A stretch of 64,000 bases of DNA, from contig CATZGB010000006.1 in NCBI GenBank assembly GCA_958418815.1, positions 37,291-101,290 of the forward strand. Reading direction: 5' to 3'. This DNA comes from an uncultured Bacteroidales bacterium. Its GTDB lineage: Bacteria; Bacteroidota; Bacteroidia; Bacteroidales; Muribaculaceae. Below, in pieces: positions 42,172 through 51,143 of this stretch (the first letter of the stretch is position 1; the number at the start of each line of letters is the position of its first letter). A model generated the notes under the pieces. The model ran no database searches. It was not told where the DNA came from and saw nothing but the letters and a program-made list of their open reading frames with translations. Both the position numbers and the translations under genes were made by a program.

Positions 42172-44217
42172 ATGAGCCGAGACACCAGAGGAATCGGACT
42201 TTCGGAGACACCGCTTCTCGTTCCGGCTGCCGGCCTGGCAGCAGGGATTGCCGTGTGTGGGGCGGCAGAGACGGCTATGGCGGGGATTTGCCTCCTCCTT
42301 GTGGTGGCCGGGGTTGTTTTTGCTGTATGGCGTGGATGGCCCAGGATGGTGTTCGCTTTTGTGGGCATGGGGCTGGGCATGGCTCTGTGGATGGTCACTT
42401 CACCGGCCGATGTGGCGACCGGGAAGATTGAGACATTCAGGGGCAGGCTGTCGGCTGTGTATGATTATGGCAGTTCGCAGAGGGTCGTGGCGGAGGTCGG
42501 CCGGGATGTAAGGATTGGAGTGACGGTTTACGACTTCCCTTGTCTCCTGGAGACTGGCGACAGTGTGGAGGTCAGGGGATTGCTGTTGCCACCCGTGACA
42601 GGGCGCACGGTGCCTGACGAGCTCGACGGGGCGGATTTCGCGAGGATTCACAGGCTGTCGGCTGTCTGCGTGGCTGATGAGGGTGATGTCTGTCTGACAG
42701 CTTCTGCGTCGGGTGTCAGGGGCTGGCTCAACCGTGTGCGTGGATATATGCTGGACGCAGTCCGTCACAGCGGCTTGTCGCAGGGGGCAGCATCATTTAT
42801 GGCTGCCGTGCTTTTGGGTGAAGGCGATGTCGGCCCCGGTGTCAGGGAGAATTTCTCACGCGCTGGTCTGTCGCATGTCCTGGCGCTCAGCGGCACCCAT
42901 GTCTCCACGATTGTGTTTCTGCTCGCTATACTCCTTCTGCCGGTTGAGATGGCCGGAAACCGTAAGGTGAGGCTGGGGGTGACGCTTGCCGCGTTGTGGG
43001 TTTACGCGATGTTGACCGGAATGTCGCCATCTGTGGTGAGGGCTGTCGTGATGGCCTCGTTCCTGATTGTCGGGAAACTCTCGGGCCGCCATGGCAACTC
43101 ATTGAATTCTCTTTTCGTGGCAGCGATTCTGATATTGCTTTTTCAGCCGTCGGCCCTGTTTATGGCTGGTTTCCAACTGTCGTTTGTTGCCGTGGCCGGA
43201 ATCTTGCTGTTTATCCCTCCGGTGATGTCGAGGTTCAGGGAAACCAGGCTGGGAAGAAACCGTGTGGCTTGCCTTGTGGCCGGGGCTATCCTTCTGCCGT
43301 TGGCAGCCGTGGCGGCCACGGCTCCGCTCTCTTCATGGCATTTCCATTATTTCCCGGTATGGTTTCTCGTGGCCAATCTGCCGGTTACGCTGTTGTTGCC
43401 ATTGTTTATGGCAGGGGGAACGGTGATGCTGCTTGGAGATATGTGTGGACTGCGGTCGGCGGCGCTTTCCGGCGGGATGGATTTCATTTATGGGGTGATG
43501 GAGCGTGTCGCCGAATTGACTGCCGGGCTGCCGGGAAATATTGACGCGTCCTTGTTTTATTTCCCTGGCTGGATTCTGTTGCCGATTTATGGAGGTATGT
43601 TCATGGTCTGGAGAGGGCTGTGCCGGGAGCTGAAAGTGTATGTGCTGAATGGATTGGCACTGATGGCTGTTTCGGCCTGTATGGCAGTTGCGGTCGGTCC
43701 CGACTGCCCGCGAGAGGAGTGGTATGTCTGGAGGTCAAACCGGGGAGTGGCCATAGTGTGTCGTGACGGTCGCGATGTCAGGTTGCTGACTGACGCTGCT
43801 CCGAAATATTATCAGGAGATTGCCTTGCAGGCGGAGTCAAGGCTCCGGGATTATCTTGGCAGGAGAGGGGCGCGGCTCGATGGAGTGGGTGATTCGGTCA
43901 GCGGTATGTCTGTGGTCACTGCGGACCATGGGGTCTGGATTGCGGATGACTGCCGTATCGCGGTGGTGAAGAGTAAGGATGACATAGCGTATATGGCCGC
44001 GAATTTGAGTGATGCCGGTTTCGTGGTCGTGTCGAGAGGATTCAAAGGTGAGATAATGGAAGTGGTGGCAGCCTTCCCTCATTCGAGAGTGGTGTTGTCG
44101 CCATCACTGCCGCCATTGCGCCGCAGAAGGTATGCCAGGGAATTGGATGAGGAGGGGGTGGATTACCTGCTGAATCTTCCTCCGGAGGCGAGCAGGTACA
44201 GCCCCTCGACGAAGTAG
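42172..44217 (+). CDS. ComEC/Rec2-family membrane protein
   Basis: A 681-residue polytopic membrane protein with the ComEC layout: N-terminal hydrophobic pairs, a soluble OB-like part (about residues 80-170, DUF4131-like), and the competence domain with AAVLLGEGDVGPGVRENFSRAGLSHVLALSGTHVSTIV near 222-258 and LTGMSPSVVRAVVMA near 282. ComEC forms the inner-membrane channel for single-stranded DNA uptake. The C-terminal metallo-beta-lactamase domain seen in Bacillus is absent: no HxHxDH motif is present in the last 180 residues. Its last 55 bases overlap the folK-like gene on the other strand. Confidence 0.9.
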   Translation: MSRDTRGIGLSETPLLVPAAGLAAGIAVCGAAETAMAGICLLLVVAGVVFAVWRGWPRMVFAFVGMGLGMALWMVTSPADVATGKIETFRGRLSAVYDYGSSQRVVAEVGRDVRIGVTVYDFPCLLETGDSVEVRGLLLPPVTGRTVPDELDGADFARIHRLSAVCVADEGDVCLTASASGVRGWLNRVRGYMLDAVRHSGLSQGAASFMAAVLLGEGDVGPGVRENFSRAGLSHVLALSGTHVSTIVFLLAILLLPVEMAGNRKVRLGVTLAALWVYAMLTGMSPSVVRAVVMASFLIVGKLSGRHGNSLNSLFVAAILILLFQPSALFMAGFQLSFVAVAGILLFIPPVMSRFRETRLGRNRVACLVAGAILLPLAAVAATAPLSSWHFHYFPVWFLVANLPVTLLLPLFMAGGTVMLLGDMCGLRSAALSGGMDFIYGVMERVAELTAGLPGNIDASLFYFPGWILLPIYGGMFMVWRGLCRELKVYVLNGLALMAVSACMAVAVGPDCPREEWYVWRSNRGVAIVCRDGRDVRLLTDAAPKYYQEIALQAESRLRDYLGRRGARLDGVGDSVSGMSVVTADHGVWIADDCRIAVVKSKDDIAYMAANLSDAGFVVVSRGFKGEIMEVVAAFPHSRVVLSPSLPPLRRRRYARELDEEGVDYLLNLPPEASRYSPSTK

Positions 44218-44546
44218 GGGGCGGTGTAGTCGCGTGGTCGAAGGATTTCGGAGTCACGGCATACAATGTCGAGGTCTATCGTGACAGAACCGTCGCCATG
44301 GACGCGCCCGCGGGAGACCTCGTATTGCTTGAGCATTCCGGTGAGTGTGGAGGCATCGGTGTCGCATTGAACCGCCGCTATGGCGTTGGTGTAGTCAGGT
44401 TTGGCCGGATCATATGCGTCGCGGGTTGAGTAGACCGGGGTAGCGGCCATAAGCGAGGCGAACTCCTCAAGCCATCTGAGGGCGCGTCTTATCTCGGTGT
44501 CGCCCGAGGGGATGTTGCTGCCGAGCGAAATGATGTAACGTGGCAT
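44163..44546 (-). CDS. FolK-like (HPPK) pyrophosphokinase, short and divergent
   Basis: A 127-residue protein related to 6-hydroxymethyl-7,8-dihydropterin pyrophosphokinase, which transfers pyrophosphate from ATP in folate synthesis. YIISLGSNIPSGDTEIRRAL, STRDAYDPAKPDYTNAIAAV and the Mg2+-binding IDLDIV are in order. It is about 30 residues shorter than the E. coli enzyme. The catalytic loop that reads GPRTLDLD there reads GSVTIDLD here, so an arginine known to matter for catalysis is missing, and the loop before it is shortened. It may be a weak or specialised paralog. Starts 9 bases after tex. Confidence 0.75.
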   Translation of the reverse strand: MPRYIISLGSNIPSGDTEIRRALRWLEEFASLMAATPVYSTRDAYDPAKPDYTNAIAAVQCDTDASTLTGMLKQYEVSRGRVHGDGSVTIDLDIVCRDSEILRPRDYTAPYFVEGLYLLASGGRFSR

Positions 44547-44555
44547 TGTGACCGG

Positions 44556-46703
44556 TTATTGATTGTCTGTTCCTCTGAGTGACAGGCTTATCCTTTTGCG
44601 GGCCACGTCGACTCCGATGACTCTTACCATGATTTGCTGGCGTAGTTTCAACACCTCGGAGGGGCTTTTGACCCTCTTCTCTCCCATCTGTGATATGTGG
44701 ATGAGGCCTGAGACATGCACGCCTATGTCCACAAATGCTCCGAAATCGGTGATATTATTGACAATGCCGGGCAGCACCATCCCTTCAGAGAGGTCGGTGA
44801 TCTCATGCACAGACTCGTCAAAGGCGAATTCCGACGCTTTCTCGCGCGGGTCGCGCCCCGGCTTGCGTAGTTCGGCAAGGATGTCCTCAAGGGTAGGAAG
44901 CCCGATTTCCTCTGTCACATATCTGGAGAGGTCGACATGGTCAAGTACGGAACGGTCGCCGACCAGTTGCGACAACGAGAGGCCGTTGTCGGCGGCTATT
45001 TTTTCTACGATGGGATAACGCTCGGGGTGTACGGCGGTGTTGTCGAGGATGTTGTCGCTGCACCGCACACGCATGAAGCCGGCGCATTGCTCGTAAGCCT
45101 TGGGGCCGAGGCGGGGCACTTTCAGGAGTGTGGCGCGGGAAGTGAAATCGCCGTGTTCGGCCCGGTATTTCACGATGTTGGCCGCCAAAGTGTCGCCTAT
45201 GCCTGAGACATAGGCAAGGAGCTGCCGGGAGGCGGTGTTGATGTCTATTCCGACCGAGTTGACACATGTCTCAACCGTCATGTCGAGTTGCCGTTTGAGC
45301 CGTCCCTGGTCGACATCGTGCTGGTATTGGCCGACACCGATGGATTTCGGGTCGATTTTCACCAGTTCGGCGAGCGGGTCCATCAGGCGGCGCGCTATTG
45401 ACACGGCGCCTCTGACTGTGACATCATAGTCGGGGAACTCCTCGCGGGCGACTTTCGAGGCCGAATAGACCGAAGCTCCGTCTTCGCTCACGACATATAT
45501 CTCGACTTTGCGCTTTAGCTCCACGCCGCGCAGGAAACGTTCGGTCTCGCGGCTGGCGGTGCCGTTGCCGATGGCTATGGCTTCGATGCCGAATCGTTCG
45601 ACAAGGGTCTGCACCCGTTTTGTCGCGTCCACGATGTAGTTGCGTGGCGGGGTGGGGTATATGATGTCGTGATGGAGCAGGTTGCCGTTTGTGTCGAGAC
45701 ACACCAGCTTGCATCCTGTGCGGAATCCGGGGTCGATGCCCATCACGGCCTTTGAGCCGAGGGGCGCGGCCAGCAGCAGCTGGTGGAGATTGGCGGCGAA
45801 AGTGGCTATCGCGGCTGTGTCTGCCTTGGTTTTTGCCTCAGCCTCGATTTCGGTGGTGATTGACGGTTTGAGCAGGCGGCGGTAGGCATCGGCCACCGCG
45901 TCAGCGACGATTCTGGCAGATTCCTCGCGGGAATCCTTGCGGATGAAGTTCTGCTGCAAGCGCTCGATGGCCGTGTCGTCATCTATCGACAATGATACTT
46001 TCAGGAATCCCTCGGCCTCGCCACGGCGCATCGCCAGGTAACGGTGGGAGGAGCATCTCGAGAGAGGTTCGTCGACCTTGAAATATGAGCGGTATTTCTC
46101 TGCCTCCTCCTCTTTCCCTTTAACGACTTTCGATGAGATGCGTGCGTGGCGCTGGAAACGGTTGCGGACATTCTGGCGCGCCCGCTGGTCTTCGCTCACC
46201 CATTCGGCAATGATGTCTGACGCTCCGGCAAGCGCGGCCTCGGTGTCTGTCACTTTGTCGTTGAGGTAGCGTCTGGCTGCATCCTCGGGGTTGGCGCATT
46301 TCTGCGACATCACTATTTTGGCGAGAGGTTCGAGCCCGTTTTCCCGTGCGACCTGTGCCCTTGTGCGGCGTTTGGGTTTGAATGGCAGGTAGAGGTCTTC
46401 AAGGGTCGGCGCGTCATATGTCTCCTCGATTTTCTGGCGAAGCTCTGGGGTGAGTGCGCCGGCGTTCTCGATTGTTTCGAGGATGTAGAGCTTGCGGTCG
46501 GCCAGCTCGCGCAGGGAGTCGAATCTCTCGGAGATGTTGAATATGGCAACCTCGTCAAGCCCTCCGGTGGCCTCCTTCCTGTATCGGGAAATGAATGGTA
46601 TTGTAGCGCCCTCGGCAAGCAGCTTGAGGGTGGCGTTGACTCGTTGCTCGGGGATGTTCATTTCCCGGGCGATGATCTGCTGTATGGTCAAAGAGGAGGC
46701 CAT
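44556..46703 (-). CDS. tex: Tex-family S1 RNA-binding protein
   Basis: A 715-residue cytoplasmic protein of the Tex/Spt6-like family, implicated in transcription. Order of domains: helical N-terminus (QQIIAREMNIPEQRVNATLKLLAEGATIPFISRYRKE pattern), YqgF/RNase H-like domain (MGIDPGFRTGCKL near residue 320), helix-hairpin-helix part (SVGIDINTASRQLLAYVSGIG near 490), and a C-terminal S1 domain (VLPGIVNNITDFGAFVDIGVHVSGLIHISQM). Length is normal. The folK-like gene follows 9 bases later. Confidence 0.96.
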   Translation of the reverse strand: MASSLTIQQIIAREMNIPEQRVNATLKLLAEGATIPFISRYRKEATGGLDEVAIFNISERFDSLRELADRKLYILETIENAGALTPELRQKIEETYDAPTLEDLYLPFKPKRRTRAQVARENGLEPLAKIVMSQKCANPEDAARRYLNDKVTDTEAALAGASDIIAEWVSEDQRARQNVRNRFQRHARISSKVVKGKEEEAEKYRSYFKVDEPLSRCSSHRYLAMRRGEAEGFLKVSLSIDDDTAIERLQQNFIRKDSREESARIVADAVADAYRRLLKPSITTEIEAEAKTKADTAAIATFAANLHQLLLAAPLGSKAVMGIDPGFRTGCKLVCLDTNGNLLHHDIIYPTPPRNYIVDATKRVQTLVERFGIEAIAIGNGTASRETERFLRGVELKRKVEIYVVSEDGASVYSASKVAREEFPDYDVTVRGAVSIARRLMDPLAELVKIDPKSIGVGQYQHDVDQGRLKRQLDMTVETCVNSVGIDINTASRQLLAYVSGIGDTLAANIVKYRAEHGDFTSRATLLKVPRLGPKAYEQCAGFMRVRCSDNILDNTAVHPERYPIVEKIAADNGLSLSQLVGDRSVLDHVDLSRYVTEEIGLPTLEDILAELRKPGRDPREKASEFAFDESVHEITDLSEGMVLPGIVNNITDFGAFVDIGVHVSGLIHISQMGEKRVKSPSEVLKLRQQIMVRVIGVDVARKRISLSLRGTDNQ

Positions 46704-46776
46704 GGCAAAAGTTCTTGTGATTTTAGGTGAGGAGCGCCTGTTGACCCAGCCGCAGGATGCTGTGACCGGTGAGTGA

Positions 46777-47970
46777 TCAGCGTCTGCGGCGCAATGTCAG
46801 CAAGGTCACCTCGGGAGTGGCTCCGAGGCGCATCGGCATGCCGACAGTGCCGGCTCCGATGTTGACATATAGCTGGTGGCGCTCATGTGGGTCGGCGTAA
46901 AGTCCGCCCCATGTCTTGTAGCGCAGTGCTGCGGGGGAGATGCCGAACATCTCGATTTGCATCGCGTGGGTGTGTCCGGCAAGTGTCAGTGGTATCCTTG
47001 TCTTGTCGTTGCCGGATATCGAGTCGACCCAATGGGCCGGGTTGTGGGAGAGTAATATCTTTGTGACGGAATCGTCGGGGGTGGGATATGCTTTCGACAG
47101 GGAGCCGTAGATGGGGAATGGGGGGTCACCGATGTTCTCCACTCCGATTATGGCGATGGAGTCGTTGCCGCGGCGTATCCATTCGGTCTGGTTGAGCAGC
47201 AGGTTGATTCCGGCTGTGTCATATGCGTCATACAGCATCTGCATGTTTTCCCTCTTGGCATCATCCGACGGCCAGGTCATGTAGTCGCCATAATCGTGGT
47301 TGCCGAGTATGGCTATGACTCCGTCGGGAGCGTGGAGCCTGCCGAGGACTTCAACAAACGGGGTTATTTCATCTGTCTTGCGGTTGACGATGTCGCCGGT
47401 GAAGACTATCAGGTCGGCGTCAAGTGAGTTGATGTGGTCGACCAGGCGGCTCACATAAGATGTGTCATTGCCGTATGTGCCGACATGGAGGTCGGAAAAC
47501 TGGGCGATACGGTAGCCGTCAAAGCCTTCCGGCAGGTCGGTGAGTTCTATGTCTACCTCCTTGTCGTCTATTGCGAAGCGGTTTATGGCCGCGCCCCACC
47601 AGATGGCGCCGAACAATATGATGGCTGTCACAAGGCCGGCTATCGTCACCGGTTTTATCCTCTTGTGACCGAAAAGCCTTGGCACGGAGGCGACAAGGTC
47701 AAATATCACACCGACTGTCTTGGGGATATACACTGAGCCATAGATGAATATCAGCCACATTTTTGCCAGCAGTATGTCGTTGCTCCCCTCGCGCGCCGGG
47801 GTTATGATGCCGGCAATCAGCACGAGCGAGAAGAGGATGGCCGACCATAGCTCGACGCGGCCCCATAGCTGGGGGCGTCTGCACCGGTGGGTCACTTGGC
47901 GGTATATATACCAGTCGACGGCCAGGTTGATGACAAGCAGTGTCAGGAGCAGGAAAAGCGAGACCCTCAT
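46777..47970 (-). CDS. Membrane-anchored calcineurin-like metallophosphoesterase
   Basis: A 397-residue protein with four hydrophobic segments in the first 130 residues and a C-terminal phosphoesterase domain. Metal-binding motifs are complete: QFSDLHVG near 154, FTGDIVNRK near 188, LGNHDYGDY near 222, and LLSHNPAHW and LAGHTHAMQ later. This resembles YkoQ/YaeI-type phosphodiesterases, several of which act on lipid-linked substrates. It lies 16 bases after an acyltransferase gene, which fits a lipid or envelope role, but the substrate is unknown. Confidence 0.9.
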   Translation of the reverse strand: MRVSLFLLLTLLVINLAVDWYIYRQVTHRCRRPQLWGRVELWSAILFSLVLIAGIITPAREGSNDILLAKMWLIFIYGSVYIPKTVGVIFDLVASVPRLFGHKRIKPVTIAGLVTAIILFGAIWWGAAINRFAIDDKEVDIELTDLPEGFDGYRIAQFSDLHVGTYGNDTSYVSRLVDHINSLDADLIVFTGDIVNRKTDEITPFVEVLGRLHAPDGVIAILGNHDYGDYMTWPSDDAKRENMQMLYDAYDTAGINLLLNQTEWIRRGNDSIAIIGVENIGDPPFPIYGSLSKAYPTPDDSVTKILLSHNPAHWVDSISGNDKTRIPLTLAGHTHAMQIEMFGISPAALRYKTWGGLYADPHERHQLYVNIGAGTVGMPMRLGATPEVTLLTLRRRR

Positions 47971-47986
47971 CTGTCGCTGTCTGGTT

Positions 47987-49150
47987 TTAGTTGCCGGTTG
48001 ATTTTAATTGGTTGCGGAGAGGGTTGGCATACATTTTGAGCATTGCCTCAAGCATGAATTCGCGCTCCTCCTTTGTGACATCCTCGAGGCGCACCTTGTC
48101 GAGTTGCCCGTTGAAGTATTCCTCATATGTGCGGGCCTGCTCGGCGGTGTATTCGCCCGCGAACTCTGAGGTGCCTTCCAGTTTGTCGTAGGCGTAATAG
48201 TTGACGGGGTAAATCTTGTAGCCTGAGTGTATCTCCTTGTCGATGATGGCGCAGGCGTGGCGGATTATCTCCACCTTGTCTGTGGAGTCGAGCAGCGGCT
48301 CGAGGGCCGGGTTGATTTCCTTGCAGATTGAGAAATGCACGCGGCCTTTGTGTTTGAGCAAGCCGGTTTCCATGCTGCGCAGGTCATCTTTCTGTGATTT
48401 CTTGAACTGCGGGTCGCGGCGGCGGGCGAGAAACTCGGTGGCTTTCAGGTAGTCGTTGGGGTCGAACTCATACGATATTGCCACCGGTGTAAGGTGTAGC
48501 TCCATCAGGCGGGCGGCTATGTTGTCGCTTTCACCGTTGAGCGACAGCATCTTCAGCACTGATTCCTGGGTCACGTCGCTGGAGTCTTTGGCGCGCCCTT
48601 CACGCTGGGCGATCCACACCGACTCTTTTTTCTGGCTTATGCAGTAATGTATGTAGCCGCAGAGCTGGCGGGCCGCTTCAAGCGCCTTGGTCATTCTGAG
48701 GTTGCGTTTGACGATGATGCCTTTGTTTAGCCTCACGAGGTTTTCGATCCACTCGTAGATGAGCAGGTTGTCGCCGAGGGCCACCTCCTGGGCAGGAAGG
48801 CCGTGGCGTATCATGACCAGTCCGAGAAATGATGCGTCCAGCACTATGTCGCGATGGTTTGACATAAACAGGCGTGGCTGGGCGAGGTCGATGTTCTCAA
48901 GGCCGGAGTCTGTCACCCCGTCGGTAGTGCCCTCTTCCAGCCTCCTGAGAATCGAGAGCATCACCTTTTTCTGGAAATCCTCTTTGTTGTCGATTTTCCT
49001 GAGGGTGTCGGCAAGCTCGCGGAAGTCGCTTCCGGGAAGCACATATTTTATTGCGTTCTCGAATCCGGGATCGTTGACCAGCTTCTCCATCTTCTGGGAG
49101 AATTGCTCGTCATCGAAGGGGGCTATGTCTTTGTATTCTTCTGCTACCAT
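47987..49150 (-). CDS. 1-acyl-glycerol-3-phosphate acyltransferase-like protein
   Basis: A 387-residue acyltransferase with the block I motif SNHRDIVLD near residue 118 (NHxxxxD) and REGRAKD (block III-like EG) near 206. The protein has no strong membrane helix, so it is probably membrane-associated. The family transfers acyl chains to glycerophosphates or other lipids; from memory this long type is typical of Bacteroidota and other anaerobes. First gene of a minus-strand run with the phosphoesterase, tex and folK-like genes. Confidence 0.82.
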   Translation of the reverse strand: MVAEEYKDIAPFDDEQFSQKMEKLVNDPGFENAIKYVLPGSDFRELADTLRKIDNKEDFQKKVMLSILRRLEEGTTDGVTDSGLENIDLAQPRLFMSNHRDIVLDASFLGLVMIRHGLPAQEVALGDNLLIYEWIENLVRLNKGIIVKRNLRMTKALEAARQLCGYIHYCISQKKESVWIAQREGRAKDSSDVTQESVLKMLSLNGESDNIAARLMELHLTPVAISYEFDPNDYLKATEFLARRRDPQFKKSQKDDLRSMETGLLKHKGRVHFSICKEINPALEPLLDSTDKVEIIRHACAIIDKEIHSGYKIYPVNYYAYDKLEGTSEFAGEYTAEQARTYEEYFNGQLDKVRLEDVTKEEREFMLEAMLKMYANPLRNQLKSTGN

Positions 49151-49227
49151 GATGATAAGGTTGGAGCGGGCACGATGCTGCGCACCCTGACATACTCAAG
49201 AGAGAGGCCCGAAAGGGTAATTCGAGG

Positions 49228-49235
49228 CAAAGTTA
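49228..49235 (-). promoter_or_regulatory. -7 box of the acyltransferase operon
   Basis: TAACTTTG on the minus strand, 78 bases before the ATG; a CTTT around 49260-49257 lies 21 bases upstream and may be the -33 element. Confidence 0.6.
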
Positions 49236-49312
49236 AATAAAATCGCAGAGTAATTAAAGCTTTTTGGCATGAAACTGGCTCCTTTTAGCTTAATTTAAGG
49301 GATTGGGAAGCG

Positions 49313-49359
49313 TATGCAGGGATGGGGAGGGGTGTGATGGCCCTCCTCATCCCTGCATA
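49313..49359 (-). terminator. Long hairpin after the 78-residue gene
   Basis: The 19-base arms 49313-49331 and 49341-49359 pair throughout with one G-U pair around a 9-base loop. It lies 13 bases after the stop of the minus-strand gene at 49373. No U-tract follows on either strand. Confidence 0.65.
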
Positions 49360-49372
49360 TGAAATCGGTATG

Positions 49373-49609
49373 TCATTCGGTGGCGTATGACAGCACTGTC
49401 GGGCTTTCCACGTCCACTCCGTATTGTCTGGCCTTGGCGAGAATCGCTTTTGCGAGTGTGGGTTTGAGCTCCTCCGGGCAATAACGGAAGTATGCTTCCG
49501 CCGCCCTTACATGGGCTGCGTCGGGCATGGGGTACTCACGTCGCTCTGGCAGGCCGAACATGCTGTCGGGCAGTTCCTTTTTCTCTTCGTAGGTAAGGCG
49601 GTCGTTCAT
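49373..49609 (-). CDS. Small soluble protein (DUF6582-like), unknown
   Basis: A 78-residue protein with LPDSMFGLPERREYPMPDAAHVRAAEAYFRYCPEELKPTLAKAILAKARQYGV. The FGLP-RKYP-D-HV-AA pattern is one I associate with a small domain of unknown function (DUF6582), often next to phage or plasmid genes but also free-standing. The ATG at 49609 (MNDRLTYEEKKEL) is preferred; a longer frame to 49705 runs into spacer. It lies downstream of nhaD on the same strand, 101 bases after its stop. Confidence 0.7.
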   Translation of the reverse strand: MNDRLTYEEKKELPDSMFGLPERREYPMPDAAHVRAAEAYFRYCPEELKPTLAKAILAKARQYGVDVESPTVLSYATE

Positions 49610-49710
49610 AGGTCTTGTGGTTTTTGTGTGGTCTTGTGACGCAGGCGTTTCTCTGCCTGTCCTATGAATAACAACAACCGGCGACTGGAAAAGTCGCAGC
49701 CCCACCTTCG

Positions 49711-51048
49711 TCAGATGTTTAGAAACAGGGTCTCAAGCCAGATGCAGGCGATGCCGGCCACATATCCCAGCAGTGCCATCCAGGAGATACGTTTCACATA
49801 CCACATGAACTCGATTTTCTCGATGCCCATGGCGACCACTCCGGCGGCCGAACCGATGATGAGCAGCGATCCGCCCACCCCGGCGCAGAATGTGAGCAGG
49901 TGCCAGAACAGGCCGTCCTCGACGAAAAGGGCCATGTAGGCCGGGTCGGCGGCCGCTGAAATCATCTCGGGGGTGGCCACGGGATACATGTTCATGCAGG
50001 CGGCCACCAGCGGCACGTTGTCGACTATGGATGAAAGCACGCCGATGATGCCGTTGATGAGGTACACCTCATGGAAGGTCTCGTTGAGCCATGTGGCGAG
50101 GTGGGCCAGGATGCCAGCCTGCTGGAGCGCGCCGACGGCGAGAAGGATTCCGAGGAAAAAGAGGATTGTGGACATGTCGATGTTTTTCACCACCTGGGAG
50201 ATGCGTCCCTCGATTTTGCCGTCGAGACGGTAGTGGTAGACAATCAGCTCGGTGATGAGCCACAGGATGCCAAGCGAGAGGAGTATGCCCATGTAGGGCG
50301 GCAGATGGGTGACGGCCTTGAACACCGGCACGAACAGCAGGCCGGCCACACCGAGTATCAGGATTGTCACCGACAGCTTGTGGTGGTGGCGCGACAGCTC
50401 GTAGCCAACTCGCTGGTCTGACTCGTTGAGGGCTTCAACCGGGCCTGCGCTGACAAAGCGGGTGGCGATGAATGTGGGGATGATGACCGACACCAGCGAG
50501 GGGAGCAGGAGGTTGACGATGAGGTCGACGGATGAGACATAATTTTTCATCCACAGCATAATGGTGGTGATGTCGCCGATGGGCGACCAGGCTCCACCGG
50601 CGTTGGCGGCCAGCACGATGACACTGGCAAACATCCACCGTTCTTTCTGGTCGGAGAACATACGGCGCAGCATCATGACCATTATGATGGTGGTGGTCAT
50701 GTTGTCAAGGATGCTCGACAGGAAGAAGGCCACGAAAGCGAAAACCCACATCAGGCCGCGTTTGCTTTTGGCCTTTATGTGCTTGACAATGATGTTGAAT
50801 CCTCCGTAACGGTCAATCAGCTCCACGATTGTCATCGCTCCGATGAGGAAGACGATGATCTCGCATGTGTCTCCAAGGGCCTCGACCATGTCAGACTGCA
50901 GGTTGGGGTCGTGTCCCATCAGGGCGTAGGCTCCCCACAGGAGACCTGCCATCATCAGGGCGAACGTTGCTTTGTTGATGTTGAAAACGTGTTCGAGGGC
51001 TATGCCGAGGTAGCCGAGCACGAACAAAACAATCATAAAGGTTATCAT
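49711..51048 (-). CDS. nhaD: NhaD-type Na+/H+ antiporter
   Basis: A 445-residue membrane protein with about twelve helices, ion-transporter superfamily (NhaD/ArsB fold). FLIGAMTIVELIDRYGGFNII, SSILDNMTTTIIMVMMLRRM and LSSIVDNVPLVAACMNM, each with the conserved Asp-Asn of this fold, are present, together with ANAGGAWSPIGDITTIMLW. It exchanges Na+ for H+; together with Nqr in the same window it fits sodium-based energetics. Monocistronic or followed by the 78-residue gene. Confidence 0.92.
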   Translation of the reverse strand: MITFMIVLFVLGYLGIALEHVFNINKATFALMMAGLLWGAYALMGHDPNLQSDMVEALGDTCEIIVFLIGAMTIVELIDRYGGFNIIVKHIKAKSKRGLMWVFAFVAFFLSSILDNMTTTIIMVMMLRRMFSDQKERWMFASVIVLAANAGGAWSPIGDITTIMLWMKNYVSSVDLIVNLLLPSLVSVIIPTFIATRFVSAGPVEALNESDQRVGYELSRHHHKLSVTILILGVAGLLFVPVFKAVTHLPPYMGILLSLGILWLITELIVYHYRLDGKIEGRISQVVKNIDMSTILFFLGILLAVGALQQAGILAHLATWLNETFHEVYLINGIIGVLSSIVDNVPLVAACMNMYPVATPEMISAAADPAYMALFVEDGLFWHLLTFCAGVGGSLLIIGSAAGVVAMGIEKIEFMWYVKRISWMALLGYVAGIACIWLETLFLNI

Positions 51049-51106
51049 TTCCGTTCTATGGTATTTGATTTGAAGTATGTCAGGTAGGTTGGTGTCTTTC
51101 CTTTCA

Positions 51107-51138
51107 GGGAGACGCGTGTGAACGCACGCATCTCTCCC
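51107..51138 (-). terminator. Hairpin after murA
   Basis: GGGAGA (51107-51112) pairs with TCTCCC (51133-51138), and the inner GCGTGT (51114-51119) pairs with GCACGC (51124-51129) around GAAC. It starts 6 bases after the murA stop. No U-tract follows. Confidence 0.45.
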
Positions 51139-51143
51139 CGCGG

